A stretch of 64,000 bases of DNA from Myceligenerans indicum (GTDB taxonomy: Bacteria; Actinomycetota; Actinomycetes; Actinomycetales; Cellulomonadaceae): positions 51,873 through 115,872 of the forward strand of contig NZ_JABBYC010000010.1 of the NCBI RefSeq assembly GCF_016742955.1, written 5' to 3'. Below are positions 26,749 to 35,567 of the stretch, one piece after another. The stretch's first letter is position 1. Each line of letters opens with the position of its first letter. The notes under the pieces were generated by a model. That model had not been told where the DNA came from and made no database searches. It saw only the letters and a program-made list of their open reading frames with translations. A program made the position numbers and the translations under genes.

Positions 26749-28383
26749 TCAGCCCTTGGACAGTGCGCCGTAGCGGAACTTGAACGACGCGTCGAGCGTG
26801 TCCTCGGCCCCGGAGACGTCCGCACCGGTGACCGCGACCTGCGCACCCTGCAGGTACGGGACGGTCGAGAGCTCGCCCGCCACGGTGTCCTGGATCTCCG
26901 CGATGATCGCGGCGCGCTCGTCCGGGTCCTCGGTGACGGCCTGCTCACCGATCAGCTCGTCCACCGCCGGGTTCGAGTAGTGGTTGGCCAGGAAGTTCTC
27001 CGTGAGGAAGAACGGCGTGACGTAGTTGTCGGCGTCCGAGTAGTCCGGGAACCAGCCGAGCTGGTAGGACGGGTAGACGTCGCTGCTGCGGTCCTCGGAG
27101 TACTGCACCCACTCGGTGGTCTGCAGGTCGACCTCGAACAGGCCGTCGGCCTCGAGCTGGTCCTTGATCAGGGCGTACTCGTCGCCCGACGACGGGCCGT
27201 AGTGGTCGTTCGAGTACTGCATGCCCAGCTGCACCGGCGTCTCGACGCCCGCGTCCTCGAGCACCTTCTTCGCGGCGTCCGCGTCGGGGCCGCCCGAGCC
27301 GTCGCCGTACATCTCCTTGAGCGACTCGGTGGCGCCGGTCAGGCCCGCCGGGACGTAGGAGTACAGCGGCGTGTAGGTGCCCTTGTAGACCTGGTCCGCG
27401 ATGGTCTCGCGGTCCAGCAGGTCGGCCACGGCCTGGCGGACGGCCAGCGCCTTGTCCTCGTCGGCGTCGTCCGTCTTGGCGCCGTAGGGCTGGGTGTCGA
27501 AGTTGAAGACGATGTAGCGGATCTCGCCACCGGGGCCGTCCACGACCTTCACGTTGTCGTCGCCGCGCAGGTCCTCGATGTCCGTGGCGGACAGCGAGCG
27601 GAAGGCGACGTCGATCGAGCCGTCCTGGACCTCGAGCTTGAGGTTGGACGAGTCGGCGAAGTACTTGACGTTGATCTCCGGGGTCTTCGGCGCGCCGAGG
27701 ATGCCCTGGTAGTCGTCGTACGCCTCGTAGCTGATCAGCTCGTTGAAGTCGTAGCTGGTGATGACGTACGGGCCGTGGAAGGCCATCCCGTCCACGATCT
27801 CCTGGTCCGGGGTGAGCGCGTCGGCGGAGAAGACGTCCTCGTCCACGATCGGACCGGCCGGCGACGACAGGATCTTCGGGAAGACCTGGTCGTTGTCGGA
27901 CTTGAGGTGGAAGACGACGGTGGTGTCGTCCACCGCCTCCGTGCTGTCCAGGTTGTAGAGCAGGGAGGAAGGACCGTTCTCGTCCGCGATGCTCACCATG
28001 CGGTCGAACGAGAACTTCACGTCGCTGGAGGTGAGGTCGTTGCCGTTGGCCCACTTCAGGCCCGGCTTCAGCGTCACCGTGTACTCGCTGGGCGAGGTGA
28101 ACTCCGCCGACTCGGCGATGTCCGGCTGCACGTCCGGGTCGCCGAACGTGGTGTTCATCAGGAACGGGAACACCTGGTTCATCACGGCGAAGGACCCGTT
28201 GTCGTAGGACCCGGCCGGGTCGAGGGTCGTGACCTTGTCGGTGGTGCCGATCGTGATCGAGCCGCCGTCGGCCTCGTCGCCGCCGTCGCCGTCACCGCTC
28301 CCACCGCAGGCGGCCAGTGCGAGGGCTGCCGCAGCCGCCAGCGCGGCCGGTGCGGCCGTGCGACGAAGTGTACGCAGACGCAT
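26749..28383 (-). CDS. ABC importer substrate-binding lipoprotein, family 5 (peptide/nickel type)
   Basis: The product is 544 residues. The lipoprotein signal has twin basic residues, an Ala/Leu core and lipobox LAAC, followed by a GGSGDGDGGDEADGG linker. The family SBP_bac_5 core follows: ITIGTTDKVTTLDPAGSYDNGSF, PSEYTVTLKPGLKWANGNDLTSSDVKFSFDRM, and further on AFHGPYVITSYDFNE. It captures the substrate outside the membrane and delivers it to the two permeases. Substrates of this family include oligopeptides, nickel complexes and sugars. Peptide is the default guess. AAGGAG lies 6 bases before the ATG. It is the first gene of the importer operon and divergent from a methyltransferase. Confidence 0.94.
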   Translation of the reverse strand: MRLRTLRRTAAPAALAAAAALALAACGGSGDGDGGDEADGGSITIGTTDKVTTLDPAGSYDNGSFAVMNQVFPFLMNTTFGDPDVQPDIAESAEFTSPSEYTVTLKPGLKWANGNDLTSSDVKFSFDRMVSIADENGPSSLLYNLDSTEAVDDTTVVFHLKSDNDQVFPKILSSPAGPIVDEDVFSADALTPDQEIVDGMAFHGPYVITSYDFNELISYEAYDDYQGILGAPKTPEINVKYFADSSNLKLEVQDGSIDVAFRSLSATDIEDLRGDDNVKVVDGPGGEIRYIVFNFDTQPYGAKTDDADEDKALAVRQAVADLLDRETIADQVYKGTYTPLYSYVPAGLTGATESLKEMYGDGSGGPDADAAKKVLEDAGVETPVQLGMQYSNDHYGPSSGDEYALIKDQLEADGLFEVDLQTTEWVQYSEDRSSDVYPSYQLGWFPDYSDADNYVTPFFLTENFLANHYSNPAVDELIGEQAVTEDPDERAAIIAEIQDTVAGELSTVPYLQGAQVAVTGADVSGAEDTLDASFKFRYGALSKG

Positions 28384-28548
28384 TGCGTCTCCTTCCGTCA
28401 GGTGTCGCTGCGGGCATGTGACGCGCGCCGCGACGAGATGTATCGCCCGACTCTAGGAGGACGGCGGTTGCCGAAATGTTTCCCGGCCTGGCAAACGTCC
28501 ACATCGTGACCGATTTGTGACCGCCCGCTCGCGCGTAGGGTAGCTGCC

Positions 28549-29364
28549 GTGCCCGACTACGGATACCGCGACGTGCCCGACCACGAGGGCGGCGCGGCCT
28601 CACGCGGCTGGTGGGACGACAACGCCGCCGAGTACCTCGACGACCACGACGCCTTCCTGGCCGGTGAGCTGCGCTGGGGACCGGAGGGTCTCACCGAGTC
28701 GGAGGCAGGACTCCTCGGTGATGTCGCCGGCCGCGACGTGCTGGAGATCGGCGCGGGCGCCGCGCAGTGCTCGCGCTGGCTCGCCGCCCGGGGCGCCCGA
28801 ACGGTGGCGACGGACGTGTCCTGGGCGATGCTCCGCGGGAACAGGTCGCGGACGCCCGCCTCCACCCGCGCCGCGACCCGGAGCGACGCCCGCGACGACG
28901 TTCCCCTGGTCCAGGCCGACGCCCGGGCGCTGCCCTTCGCGGCCGGGAGCTTCGACGTCGTCTTCACCTCGTTCGGCGCGATCCCGTTCGTGCCCGACGC
29001 CGGGCGCGTGCACGCGGAAGCGGCCCGTGTCCTGCGGCCGGGTGGCCGGTGGGTCTTCTCGGTGACGCATCCGCTGCGCTGGGCGTTCCCCGACGACCCG
29101 ACGATCGCGGGGCTCACCGCGACACGCTCCTACTTCGACCGGCGCCCGTACGTCGAGACCGACGACGCCGGCCGCGTCACCTACGCCGAGTACCACCGCA
29201 CCGTCGGCGACCACGTCCGGGAGGTCGCCGCCGCCGGGCTGCGCCTCGTCGACCTGGTCGAACCGGAGTGGCCGTCCTGGAACACCCAGGTGTGGGGCGG
29301 ATGGGGCCCGGAACGCGGCCACTACCTGCCCGGCACGGCGGTCTTCGTCGCCCGCAAGGAGTGA
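28549..29364 (+). CDS. Class I SAM-dependent methyltransferase
   Basis: The product is 271 residues. Motif I is DVLEIGAGAAQCSRWLAARGARTVATDVS (GxGxG and the acidic residue after strand 2). PLVQADARALPFAAGSFDVVFTSFGAIPFVPD is the UbiE/Methyltransf_11 pattern, and VLRPGGRWVFSVTHPLRWAFPDD is motif III and beyond. The N-terminal DYGYRDVPDHEGGAASRGWWDDNAAEYLDDH occurs in an actinobacterial subfamily. The substrate is unknown. The GTG start lies 7 bases after TAGGGT (28536-28541), which suggests a leaderless transcript. No AGGAG site is present. The gene converges on polA (34 bp between stops). Confidence 0.88.
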   Translation: MPDYGYRDVPDHEGGAASRGWWDDNAAEYLDDHDAFLAGELRWGPEGLTESEAGLLGDVAGRDVLEIGAGAAQCSRWLAARGARTVATDVSWAMLRGNRSRTPASTRAATRSDARDDVPLVQADARALPFAAGSFDVVFTSFGAIPFVPDAGRVHAEAARVLRPGGRWVFSVTHPLRWAFPDDPTIAGLTATRSYFDRRPYVETDDAGRVTYAEYHRTVGDHVREVAAAGLRLVDLVEPEWPSWNTQVWGGWGPERGHYLPGTAVFVARKE

Positions 29365-29398
29365 GCGGCGCACGACCTGCCCGGCGTGAGCGCCTGGG

Positions 29399-32113
29399 TC
29401 AGTGCGCGGCGTCGTGCCAGTTCTGCCCCGTTCCGACGGAGACCTCCAGCGGGACGTCGAGTTCGAAGGCGGAGCCCATCTGCTCGCGCAGGAGCCGCTC
29501 TGCCAGCTCCCGCTCCCCGGGCGCCACCTCCACGACGAGTTCGTCGTGGACCTGCAGGAGCACCCGGGACCTCAGGCCCGCCGCCTCGATCTCGCGCTGC
29601 ACGCTCAGCATCGCGAGCTTGATGATGTCGGCGGCCGAGCCCTGGATCGGGGCGTTCAGCGCCATCCGCTCGGCCATCTGGCGGCGCTGCCGGTTGTCGC
29701 TGGTGAGGTCCGGGAGATAACGGCGGCGTCCCAGCACGGTCGCGGTCCACCCGGTGGCGCGGGCCTCCTCCACGACGCCCGTCAGGTAGTCCCGGACACC
29801 GCCGAACCGTTCGAAGTAGTCGTCCATGAGGCCCTGCGCCTCGCCCGTCGAGATCCCCAGCTGCTGGGAGAGCCCGAACGCGCTCAGCCCGTAGGCCAGG
29901 CCGTAGCTCATCGCCTTGACCTTGGCGCGCATCTCCGGGGTGACGTCCTGCGGCGCCACCTGGAACACCCGCGAGCCCACATACCGGTGCAGGTCCTCGC
30001 CGGAGCGGAAGGCACTGATCAGTCCCTCGTCGCCGGACAGGTGCGCCATGATCCGCATCTCGATCTGGCTGTAGTCGGCCGTCAGCAGCGTCTCGTACCC
30101 CGGGCCCACCACGAAGGCCCGCCGGATGCGCCGGCCCGCCTCCGTCCGCACGGGGATGTTCTGCAGGTTCGGGTCGACCGAGCTGAGCCTGCCCGTTGCG
30201 GCGATGGTCTGCTGGAACGTGGTGTGGATCCGCCCGTCCGGCGCGACGGTCCGCAGCAGGCCCTCGACGGTGGTCCGCAGCCGCGTGACGTCGCGGTGGG
30301 TGAGCAGGTGCTCGAGGAAGGGGTGCTGTGTCTTGGCGAACAGGTCCTGGAGCGCCGCGGCATCGGTGGTGTACCCGGTCTTGATCTTCTTCGTCCTGGG
30401 CATCGAGAGCTGGTCGAACAGCACCTCCTGCAACTGCTTCGGGCTGCCGAGGTTCACCTCGCGCCCGATCACGTCGAAGGCGGCCGCGGCCGCGTCGGCG
30501 ACGCCCGCCGCGAAGTGCTTCTCCAGCTCCGTCAGGTAGGCGACGTCGGCCGCGATCCCCGCGTGCTCCATGCCGGCCAGGACGCGCGACAGCGGCAGCT
30601 CGACATCCGCCAGCAGGTGCCCCGCACCGCGGTCGGACAGCTCACCGGCGAGCACGTCCGCCAGGTCGAGGACGGCGCTCGCGCGTGACGCCTCCGCCTG
30701 GCCGGCGGAGCCCGCGTCCAGGTCGAGGTCGAGCGCACCCTGAGCGGCCGGTGCGGCCTCGTCCAGGCGGCGCCCCAGGTGCCGCTCGGCCAGGTCGCCG
30801 AGATCGTAGCCTCGCTGGTCCGGGTGGCACAGGTAGGCGGCGAGCTCGGTGTCGAAGTCCACGCCCCCCAGGTCCCAGCCACGCCCCGCCAGGGCATGCC
30901 AGGCGGCCTTGGCCCCGTGCACCACCTTCGGCGAGGCCTCGTCGGCGAACCAGGCCGCGAGCGCCTTGTCGTCGTCGGACCCGAGCTCCGCCGTGTCCCG
31001 GACGACGGCGTGCCCGTCCGCGCCGGCCACGGCCACCTTCCAGGCGTCCCCGCCCGCGGGCGTCGCCGCTCCGGAGACGTGCAGGCCGAGACGGCCGGTG
31101 CGCGCGGCGAGCCAGGCCGCGAGACCCCCGGGGGCGACGTCATCCACCTCGATCTCGACGGTGCCGGTGCTCGCCTCCCCCTCCGGCTCCGCGGCGGGGT
31201 CCACGGCGAGGATGCGGTCGCGGAGCTGGCCGAACTGGAGCGCGTCGGAGACGCGGTGCACGGCCTCGCGGTCGAAGCCGCCCAGGGCGAGGTCCTCGAC
31301 ACCGAGGTCGAGCGTGACGTCGGTCAGCAGGGCGTTGAGCTCGCGGTTGGTGCGGACCTGGTCGAGGTGGTCCCGCAGCTTCTCCCCCGCCTTGCCCTTG
31401 ACCTCGCCGGCGCGGGCGAGCAGTTCGTCGAGCCCGCCGTAGGTGGTGACCCACTTGGCCGCCGTCTTGGGCCCGACGCCCGGGATCCCCGGGAGGTTGT
31501 CGCTCTTCTCACCGACCAGTGCGGCCAGGTCGGGGTAGCGACCGGGCGGAACGCCGTACTTGTCCTCGACCGCGGCCGGTGTCATCCGCGCCAGCTCCGA
31601 CACGCCCTTGACGGGGTACAGCACGGTGACGTCGTCGCTCACGAGCTGGAGGGTGTCGCGGTCACCCGAGCAGACGAGCACCTCCATGCCGGCGGCGGCC
31701 GCGGCGGCGGCCAGGGTGGCGAGGATGTCGTCGGCCTCGATCCCCTCCGCCGACAGGTGCCGCAGGTGCAGGGCGTCGAGGACCTCGTGGATGAGCGGCA
31801 CCTGGGAGCGGAACTCGTCCGGGGTGGTGGCGCGGCCGGCCTTGTACTCCGGGTACCTCTCGGTGCGGAACGTGACCCGGCCGGCGTCGAACGCGACGGC
31901 GGCGTGCGTGGGCTGCTCGTCCCGCAGGAGGTTGGTGAGCATCGAGGTGAAGCCGAACACGGCGTTGGTGACCTGTCCCGACGTGGTGGCCAGCGTGTCC
32001 GGCAGGGCGAAGAACGCCCGGTAGGCCATCGAGTGGCCGTCCACGAGCAGCAGCCGGGGGCGGGTGCCGGGCAGGGTGCCGGCGGTCAGGTCGGTTCGCG
32101 CTTCGGTCGTCAC
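29399..32113 (-). CDS. polA: DNA polymerase I
   Basis: The product is 904 residues. The 5'-3' exonuclease (FEN) domain starts at LLLVDGHSMAYRAFFALP and contains GIEADDILATL and VGEKSDNLPGIPGVGPKTAAKW. The central 3'-5' exonuclease-like domain is degenerate: I see none of the DEDD metal residues, as in other actinobacteria. The polymerase domain has motif A (LLTADYSQIEMRIMAHLSGD), motif B (RAKVKAMSYGLAYGLSAFGLSQQL) and motif C (LLQVHDELVVE). It fills gaps after excision repair and removes RNA primers. The GTG at 32113 is chosen because it lies 7 bases after the -10 hexamer of a damage promoter and matches family N-termini. An ATG at 32134 would lie inside the promoter. Confidence 0.97.
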   Translation of the reverse strand: MTTEARTDLTAGTLPGTRPRLLLVDGHSMAYRAFFALPDTLATTSGQVTNAVFGFTSMLTNLLRDEQPTHAAVAFDAGRVTFRTERYPEYKAGRATTPDEFRSQVPLIHEVLDALHLRHLSAEGIEADDILATLAAAAAAAGMEVLVCSGDRDTLQLVSDDVTVLYPVKGVSELARMTPAAVEDKYGVPPGRYPDLAALVGEKSDNLPGIPGVGPKTAAKWVTTYGGLDELLARAGEVKGKAGEKLRDHLDQVRTNRELNALLTDVTLDLGVEDLALGGFDREAVHRVSDALQFGQLRDRILAVDPAAEPEGEASTGTVEIEVDDVAPGGLAAWLAARTGRLGLHVSGAATPAGGDAWKVAVAGADGHAVVRDTAELGSDDDKALAAWFADEASPKVVHGAKAAWHALAGRGWDLGGVDFDTELAAYLCHPDQRGYDLGDLAERHLGRRLDEAAPAAQGALDLDLDAGSAGQAEASRASAVLDLADVLAGELSDRGAGHLLADVELPLSRVLAGMEHAGIAADVAYLTELEKHFAAGVADAAAAAFDVIGREVNLGSPKQLQEVLFDQLSMPRTKKIKTGYTTDAAALQDLFAKTQHPFLEHLLTHRDVTRLRTTVEGLLRTVAPDGRIHTTFQQTIAATGRLSSVDPNLQNIPVRTEAGRRIRRAFVVGPGYETLLTADYSQIEMRIMAHLSGDEGLISAFRSGEDLHRYVGSRVFQVAPQDVTPEMRAKVKAMSYGLAYGLSAFGLSQQLGISTGEAQGLMDDYFERFGGVRDYLTGVVEEARATGWTATVLGRRRYLPDLTSDNRQRRQMAERMALNAPIQGSAADIIKLAMLSVQREIEAAGLRSRVLLQVHDELVVEVAPGERELAERLLREQMGSAFELDVPLEVSVGTGQNWHDAAH

Positions 32114-32120
32114 GGATGAC

Positions 32121-32143
32121 AACCTATCCCGCATGACTGACAT
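32121..32143 (-). promoter_or_regulatory. PafBC-type DNA-damage promoter of polA, overlapping the divergent gene's start
   Basis: On the minus strand the sequence is TGTCAGTC (32142-32135), 8 bases, TAGGTT (32126-32121), 7 bases, GTG. The element covers the first codons of the plus-strand PaaI gene (ATG at 32133). Confidence 0.8.
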
Positions 32144-32669
32144 CGACGCGGGGCGCAGTGAAGGGTCCGGACCGGGGAGCGAGGTCCGTGACCGGAACGG
32201 AGCCCGGGCAGCGGACGCGGGTGGCACCGGCTCCGGGCCCGGTGGCGCCGTGGGCGCCTCCGCCGGCGCACTGGACCTGCGTGAGCTGTATCCGGACGCC
32301 CCGGAGGAGACGGTGATCGACAAGCTCGGCATCGAGCTCACGGAGGTCTCGCCCGAACGCACGGCGGGGCGCATGCCGGTGGAGGGGAACACGCAGCCGG
32401 TCGGCCTCCTCCACGGCGGTTCGTCAGCCGTTCTCGCGGAGACCCTCGCGTCGGTGGCGGCCCAGGCACACGCCGGCCCCGACCGCCAGGCCGTGGGCAT
32501 CGACCTCAACGCCACCCATCACCGCGGCGTCCGGTCCGGAACGGTCACCGGCGTGGCGACGGCCATCCACCTGGGCCGCACGACGGCGTCCTACGAGATC
32601 GTCATCACGGACGACCGGGGCAAGCGGGTCTGCACGGCCCGGCTCACCTGCATGATCCTCAAGGGCTGA
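32133..32669 (+). CDS. PaaI family hot-dog thioesterase
   Basis: The product is 178 residues. About 55 disordered Gly/Ala-rich N-terminal residues precede the hot-dog domain. GRMPVEGNTQPVGLLHGGSSAVLAETLAS has the HGG motif and the acidic residue of the long helix (HGGxxxxLxE). GIDLNATHHRGVRSGTVTGVATAIHLGRTTASYEIVITDDRGKRVCTARLTC is the rest of the sheet, a typical PaaI/YbdB-type acyl-CoA thioesterase. The partner CoA ester (menaquinone DHNA-CoA or phenylacetyl-CoA type) cannot be told from the sequence. The ATG at 32133 lies within the divergent polA promoter. A longer frame starting at 32064 would run into polA and is rejected. Confidence 0.85.
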   Translation: MTDIDAGRSEGSGPGSEVRDRNGARAADAGGTGSGPGGAVGASAGALDLRELYPDAPEETVIDKLGIELTEVSPERTAGRMPVEGNTQPVGLLHGGSSAVLAETLASVAAQAHAGPDRQAVGIDLNATHHRGVRSGTVTGVATAIHLGRTTASYEIVITDDRGKRVCTARLTCMILKG

Positions 32670-32706
32670 GCGGCCTCTCGGCCGGAGGGGGCGGGCCGGC
32701 CACGTG

Positions 32707-33360
32707 CTACCGGTCGGGGCGGTCGGCCCCGGCCGCGACGGCGTGGAGCTCCAGCGGCCCGGTCTCGGCCGAACGGGCCCGCCGGCGACGGGCGATGAGG
32801 TCCTCGAGCCCGGCGCGCACGGGCCGCCGGCGGCGGTGCGGTTCCGCGTCGCTCGCCAGCCTGCTGTCCTGCGCGAGGCGGCGCAGCAGGGTCTGGGTCG
32901 GCGCCACGCGGTGCCCGCACGCGGGGGCGAAGCCCAGGCGGGCCAGGAAGCGCTGCACGCCACGGGTCCCGGCGACCGGTGCCGCGTAGACCTCGTCGCA
33001 GTCGTTCTCGATCGCGAGGGTGGCCACGGCACGCAGCAGGGCATGCCCGACGCCACGACGACGCTCGTCGGGTGCCACGAACACGGTGTCCAGGTACAAC
33101 GTCGGCCGGACCACGAACAGGTGCGGGCCCACGACACGGCCCAGCACCACACCGACGATCCGGCCGGAACGCTCCGCGACGAGCACCCGCCCGCCCGCGG
33201 CCAGCAGCACGCTGAGCTGCTCCTGCAGCCGATCGTGGTCGCCGGCGGTCACCTGGACACCGGCCGGCGACTCGTCCCGGCCGCGGACCGCGAGCTCCGC
33301 GATCGCCTCCAGGTCCGCGACGTCCGCCGACCTCACCTCGACTGCCGCTCGCTCTCGCAC
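32707..33360 (-). CDS. GNAT family N-acetyltransferase
   Basis: The product is 217 residues from a GTG at 33360, chosen because GGAGG lies 8 bases upstream. The N-terminal strand is VEVRSADVADLEAIAELAVRGR. VLVAERSGRIVGVVLGRVVG is the strand 2-3 region. TLYLDTVFVAPDERRRGVGHALLRAVATLAIENDCDEVYAAPVAG holds motif A (V.P..RRRGVG.ALL), where acetyl-CoA binds. VQRFLARLGFAP is motif B. A C-terminal extension of about 60 basic residues (EPHRRRRPVRAGLEDLIARRRRAR) is unusual and may bind nucleic acid or a partner. The acceptor is unknown. Its neighbours give no clue. Confidence 0.85.
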   Translation of the reverse strand: MRERAAVEVRSADVADLEAIAELAVRGRDESPAGVQVTAGDHDRLQEQLSVLLAAGGRVLVAERSGRIVGVVLGRVVGPHLFVVRPTLYLDTVFVAPDERRRGVGHALLRAVATLAIENDCDEVYAAPVAGTRGVQRFLARLGFAPACGHRVAPTQTLLRRLAQDSRLASDAEPHRRRRPVRAGLEDLIARRRRARSAETGPLELHAVAAGADRPDR

Positions 33361-33538
33361 TGGCGCTACCTCCGCAGCTTGCACGCCCCGCGGTTCTGGG
33401 TTCCCGCGGGCGCCGAACGCCTCTTGGACGACCGTCCGACTCAGCCCACGAGAATAGGCCCACGGCCGCACTGCGGCCAAGTCCCGAGGCCACGTGGCCG
33501 CCGGCGGTGCGGCGGCACCTGCTGCACGGAGCGAATCC

Positions 33539-34231
33539 TCAGGCGTTGCCGACCTGATCGATGACGGCATCGGCGACCTCACGCATCGTGAGCCGGCGAT
33601 CCATCGACGTCTTCTGGATCCAGCGGAACGACTCCGGCTCGGTCAGACCCATCTTCGTCATGAGCAGCCCCTTGGCACGGTCGACGCGCTTGCGGGTCTC
33701 GAACCGCTCCTTGAGGTCGGTGACCTCGGCCTCCAGTGCGCCGAGCTGCTGGTAGCGCGAGATGGCGATCTCCACCGACGGGAGCAGATCCGCCGGGGTG
33801 AACGGCTTGACGACGTAGGCCATGGCCCCGGCGTCGCGCGCCCGCTCGACGAGCTCCGTCTGTGAGAACGCGGTCAGCAGCACCACGGGAGCGGCGTGCG
33901 CCTTGCCGATCCGTTCCGCGGCCGAGATGCCGTCGAGCTCGGGCATCTTGACGTCCATGACGACGACGTCCGGCTTGAGTTCGAGGGCCAGGTTGACCGC
34001 GGTCTCGCCGTCACCCGCCTCGCCGACGACGTCGAAGCCCGCCTCGCGCAGCGTCTCTACGACGTCCATGCGGATCAGGGCCTCGTCCTCGGCGACGACC
34101 GCCCGGCGCGCGGAGCGGGCGGGCGCGGCCTCCTTGGCCTCCGCCTCCTCCGTCATCGGCGGGAGATCCAGTTCCACCTGGGTGCTGTCACCGTCGGTGG
34201 TCTCGGTCGTGGGGGTGGTCTCGTCGCTCAC
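33539..34231 (-). CDS. pdtaR: ANTAR-domain response regulator (PdtaR type)
   Basis: The product is 230 residues from a GTG with AGGA 8 bases upstream. After a disordered N-terminus of about 42 residues the receiver domain runs RRAVVAEDEALIRMDVVETL to VVVMDVKMPELDG (phospho-acceptor Asp) and VVLLTAFSQ...YVVKPF (conserved Thr/Ser and Lys). The C-terminal ANTAR domain is EVTDLKERFETRKRVDRAKGLLMTKMGLTEPESFRWIQKTSMDRR, which binds paired stem-loops in nascent RNA to prevent termination. In mycobacteria PdtaR acts with the PdtaS kinase and the system senses nitric oxide and copper. No kinase gene is in this window. The N-terminal extension is longer than usual. Confidence 0.92.
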   Translation of the reverse strand: MSDETTPTTETTDGDSTQVELDLPPMTEEAEAKEAAPARSARRAVVAEDEALIRMDVVETLREAGFDVVGEAGDGETAVNLALELKPDVVVMDVKMPELDGISAAERIGKAHAAPVVLLTAFSQTELVERARDAGAMAYVVKPFTPADLLPSVEIAISRYQQLGALEAEVTDLKERFETRKRVDRAKGLLMTKMGLTEPESFRWIQKTSMDRRLTMREVADAVIDQVGNA

Positions 34232-34432
34232 GGCTCACATCCTACTGTCCTGGTACCGCATAAGGCCTGGCGACCTGCGGCAGTGCGGGTTGTTCTTCAT
34301 CACGTCCGGCATCGACACCGGTAACAGCACTCGACTCACCCGGGTTCCCGGCCGGCGAGCAGGACGCGCCGGAGGTGCCGACCGGGCTCGCCCCGAGGGG
34401 CAGGAGGACGACAGGCCTGCAGGACACGACGA

Positions 34433-34467
34433 GATGGAATGGCCCACGGACGTGGGCGCATTCCATC
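34433..34467 (-). terminator. Hairpin after tRNA-Leu
   Basis: GATGGAATG/CATTCCATC (34433-34441, 34459-34467) encloses CCCAC/GTGGG with a 4-base loop. It lies 12 bases beyond the tRNA 3' end, reading on the minus strand. It could terminate the tRNA transcript. Confidence 0.6.
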
Positions 34468-34478
34468 CGTCCGTCTCG

Positions 34479-34560
34479 TGCCCGCCGGGGGACTTGAACC
34501 CCCACCTCCGAAGAGACGCGGGTTTGAGCCGCGCGCGTCTGCCAGTTCCGCCAGGCGGGC
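34479..34560 (-). tRNA. tRNA-Leu (anticodon CAA)
   Basis: An 82-base cloverleaf folds on the minus strand. The acceptor arms are GCCCGCC and GGCGGGC with discriminator A. The anticodon arm CGCGG-CTCAAAC-CCGCG places CAA at positions 34-36. A long variable arm has stem CTC-TTCG-GAG (class II, as in Leu), and the T arm is GGGGG-TTCAAGT-CCCCC. CCA is not encoded. It reads UUG codons, rare in this genome. Confidence 0.95.
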
Positions 34561-34643
34561 CGGAGCGAGAGCCACCCTACACGGTGGCCCCGCCCGAAAA
34601 TGTTACGTCCGGACGGTGTTCCGCCGGGCGCGAAATCCGTCCC

Positions 34644-35567
34644 TCAGCCCTTCACCGCCCCCTGCATGATCCCGGCCACGAGCTGGCGGCCGACGAACGC
34701 GAAGACGATCAGCAGCGGGAGCGTGACCAGGAAGACACCGGCCATGATCAGCGAGTAGTCGTCGTGGTACCCGGCCGTCAGGTTCTGCACCGCGATCGGC
34801 AGCGTCGGGTTCGCCGAGCCGAGCACGATCGAGGGCCAGAAGAACATCGTCCACTGCATCACGAAGATGAACAGCCCCAGCATCGAGGCGGCCGGCAGGG
34901 CCGCGGGCATCGCGATGCTCCAGAAGGTGCGGATCATGGAGGCCCCGTCGACCCGGGCGGCCTCGATGAGCTCGTAGGGCAGCGCCGACTCCAGGTACTG
35001 CGTCATCCAGAACACACCGAACGCGGAGACCAGCGCCGGGACGATCACCGCCTGGATCTTGCCGATCCAGGACAGCTCCGACATGAGGATGTACATCGGG
35101 ATGACCCCGAGCTGGGTCGGGACCGCCATGGTCGCGATGACGAACACCAGCAGGGCGTTCCGCCCCGGGTAGCGCAGCTTGGCGAACGAGAACCCGGCGA
35201 GCGTGGAGGTCAGCACGGTCGCGACCGAGACCACCACGGCGATGATCACCGAGTTGGTCAGCGCCAGCCAGAAGTTGATCTGGCTGGAGGACATGACGTC
35301 GGCGAACCGGGTGAAGATGCTCACGTCGGGGAGCAGCTGCGGAAGCGCCTGCTGGGAGATCGACACCTGGTCGGAGGAGCCGAGCAGCAGCGTGTAGTAG
35401 AGCGGGAACGCGGAGATCACCAGCACGACCGCCAGGATCGTGTAGGTGATCCAGCCCGGCCGGCGCACCGCGGACGCGGCGCCGTGCTGTGAGCGTGCCA
35501 GCCTGCGGGCGGCGGCCCGCGCGGCTCCCTTGCCCGCGCTCTGGGCGGTGGCTGCGACGGAACTCAT
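34644..35567 (-). CDS. Sugar ABC importer permease (CUT1, MalG/CebG type)
   Basis: The product is 307 residues. A cytoplasmic basic N-terminus (about 38 residues) is followed by WITYTILAVVLVISAFPLYYTLLLGSS, typical of MalG-type permeases. Five more membrane segments follow. The EAA loop is LPYELIEAARVDGASMIRTFWSIAMPAALPA, and the C-terminus FAFVGRQLVAGIMQGAVKG is diagnostic of the CUT1 family. GGAGG precedes the ATG, which also overlaps the MalF-type stop (ATGA). It is the last gene of the binding protein-permease-permease operon. As usual for CUT1 systems, no ATPase is encoded here, and a shared MsiK-type ATPase elsewhere is presumed. Confidence 0.94.
   Translation of the reverse strand: MSSVAATAQSAGKGAARAAARRLARSQHGAASAVRRPGWITYTILAVVLVISAFPLYYTLLLGSSDQVSISQQALPQLLPDVSIFTRFADVMSSSQINFWLALTNSVIIAVVVSVATVLTSTLAGFSFAKLRYPGRNALLVFVIATMAVPTQLGVIPMYILMSELSWIGKIQAVIVPALVSAFGVFWMTQYLESALPYELIEAARVDGASMIRTFWSIAMPAALPAASMLGLFIFVMQWTMFFWPSIVLGSANPTLPIAVQNLTAGYHDDYSLIMAGVFLVTLPLLIVFAFVGRQLVAGIMQGAVKG

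Noticed and set aside
32113..32134. ATG at 32134 as the polA start
   Set aside because: It lies inside the promoter element. The GTG at 32113 is placed exactly as the starts of the other damage-promoter genes.
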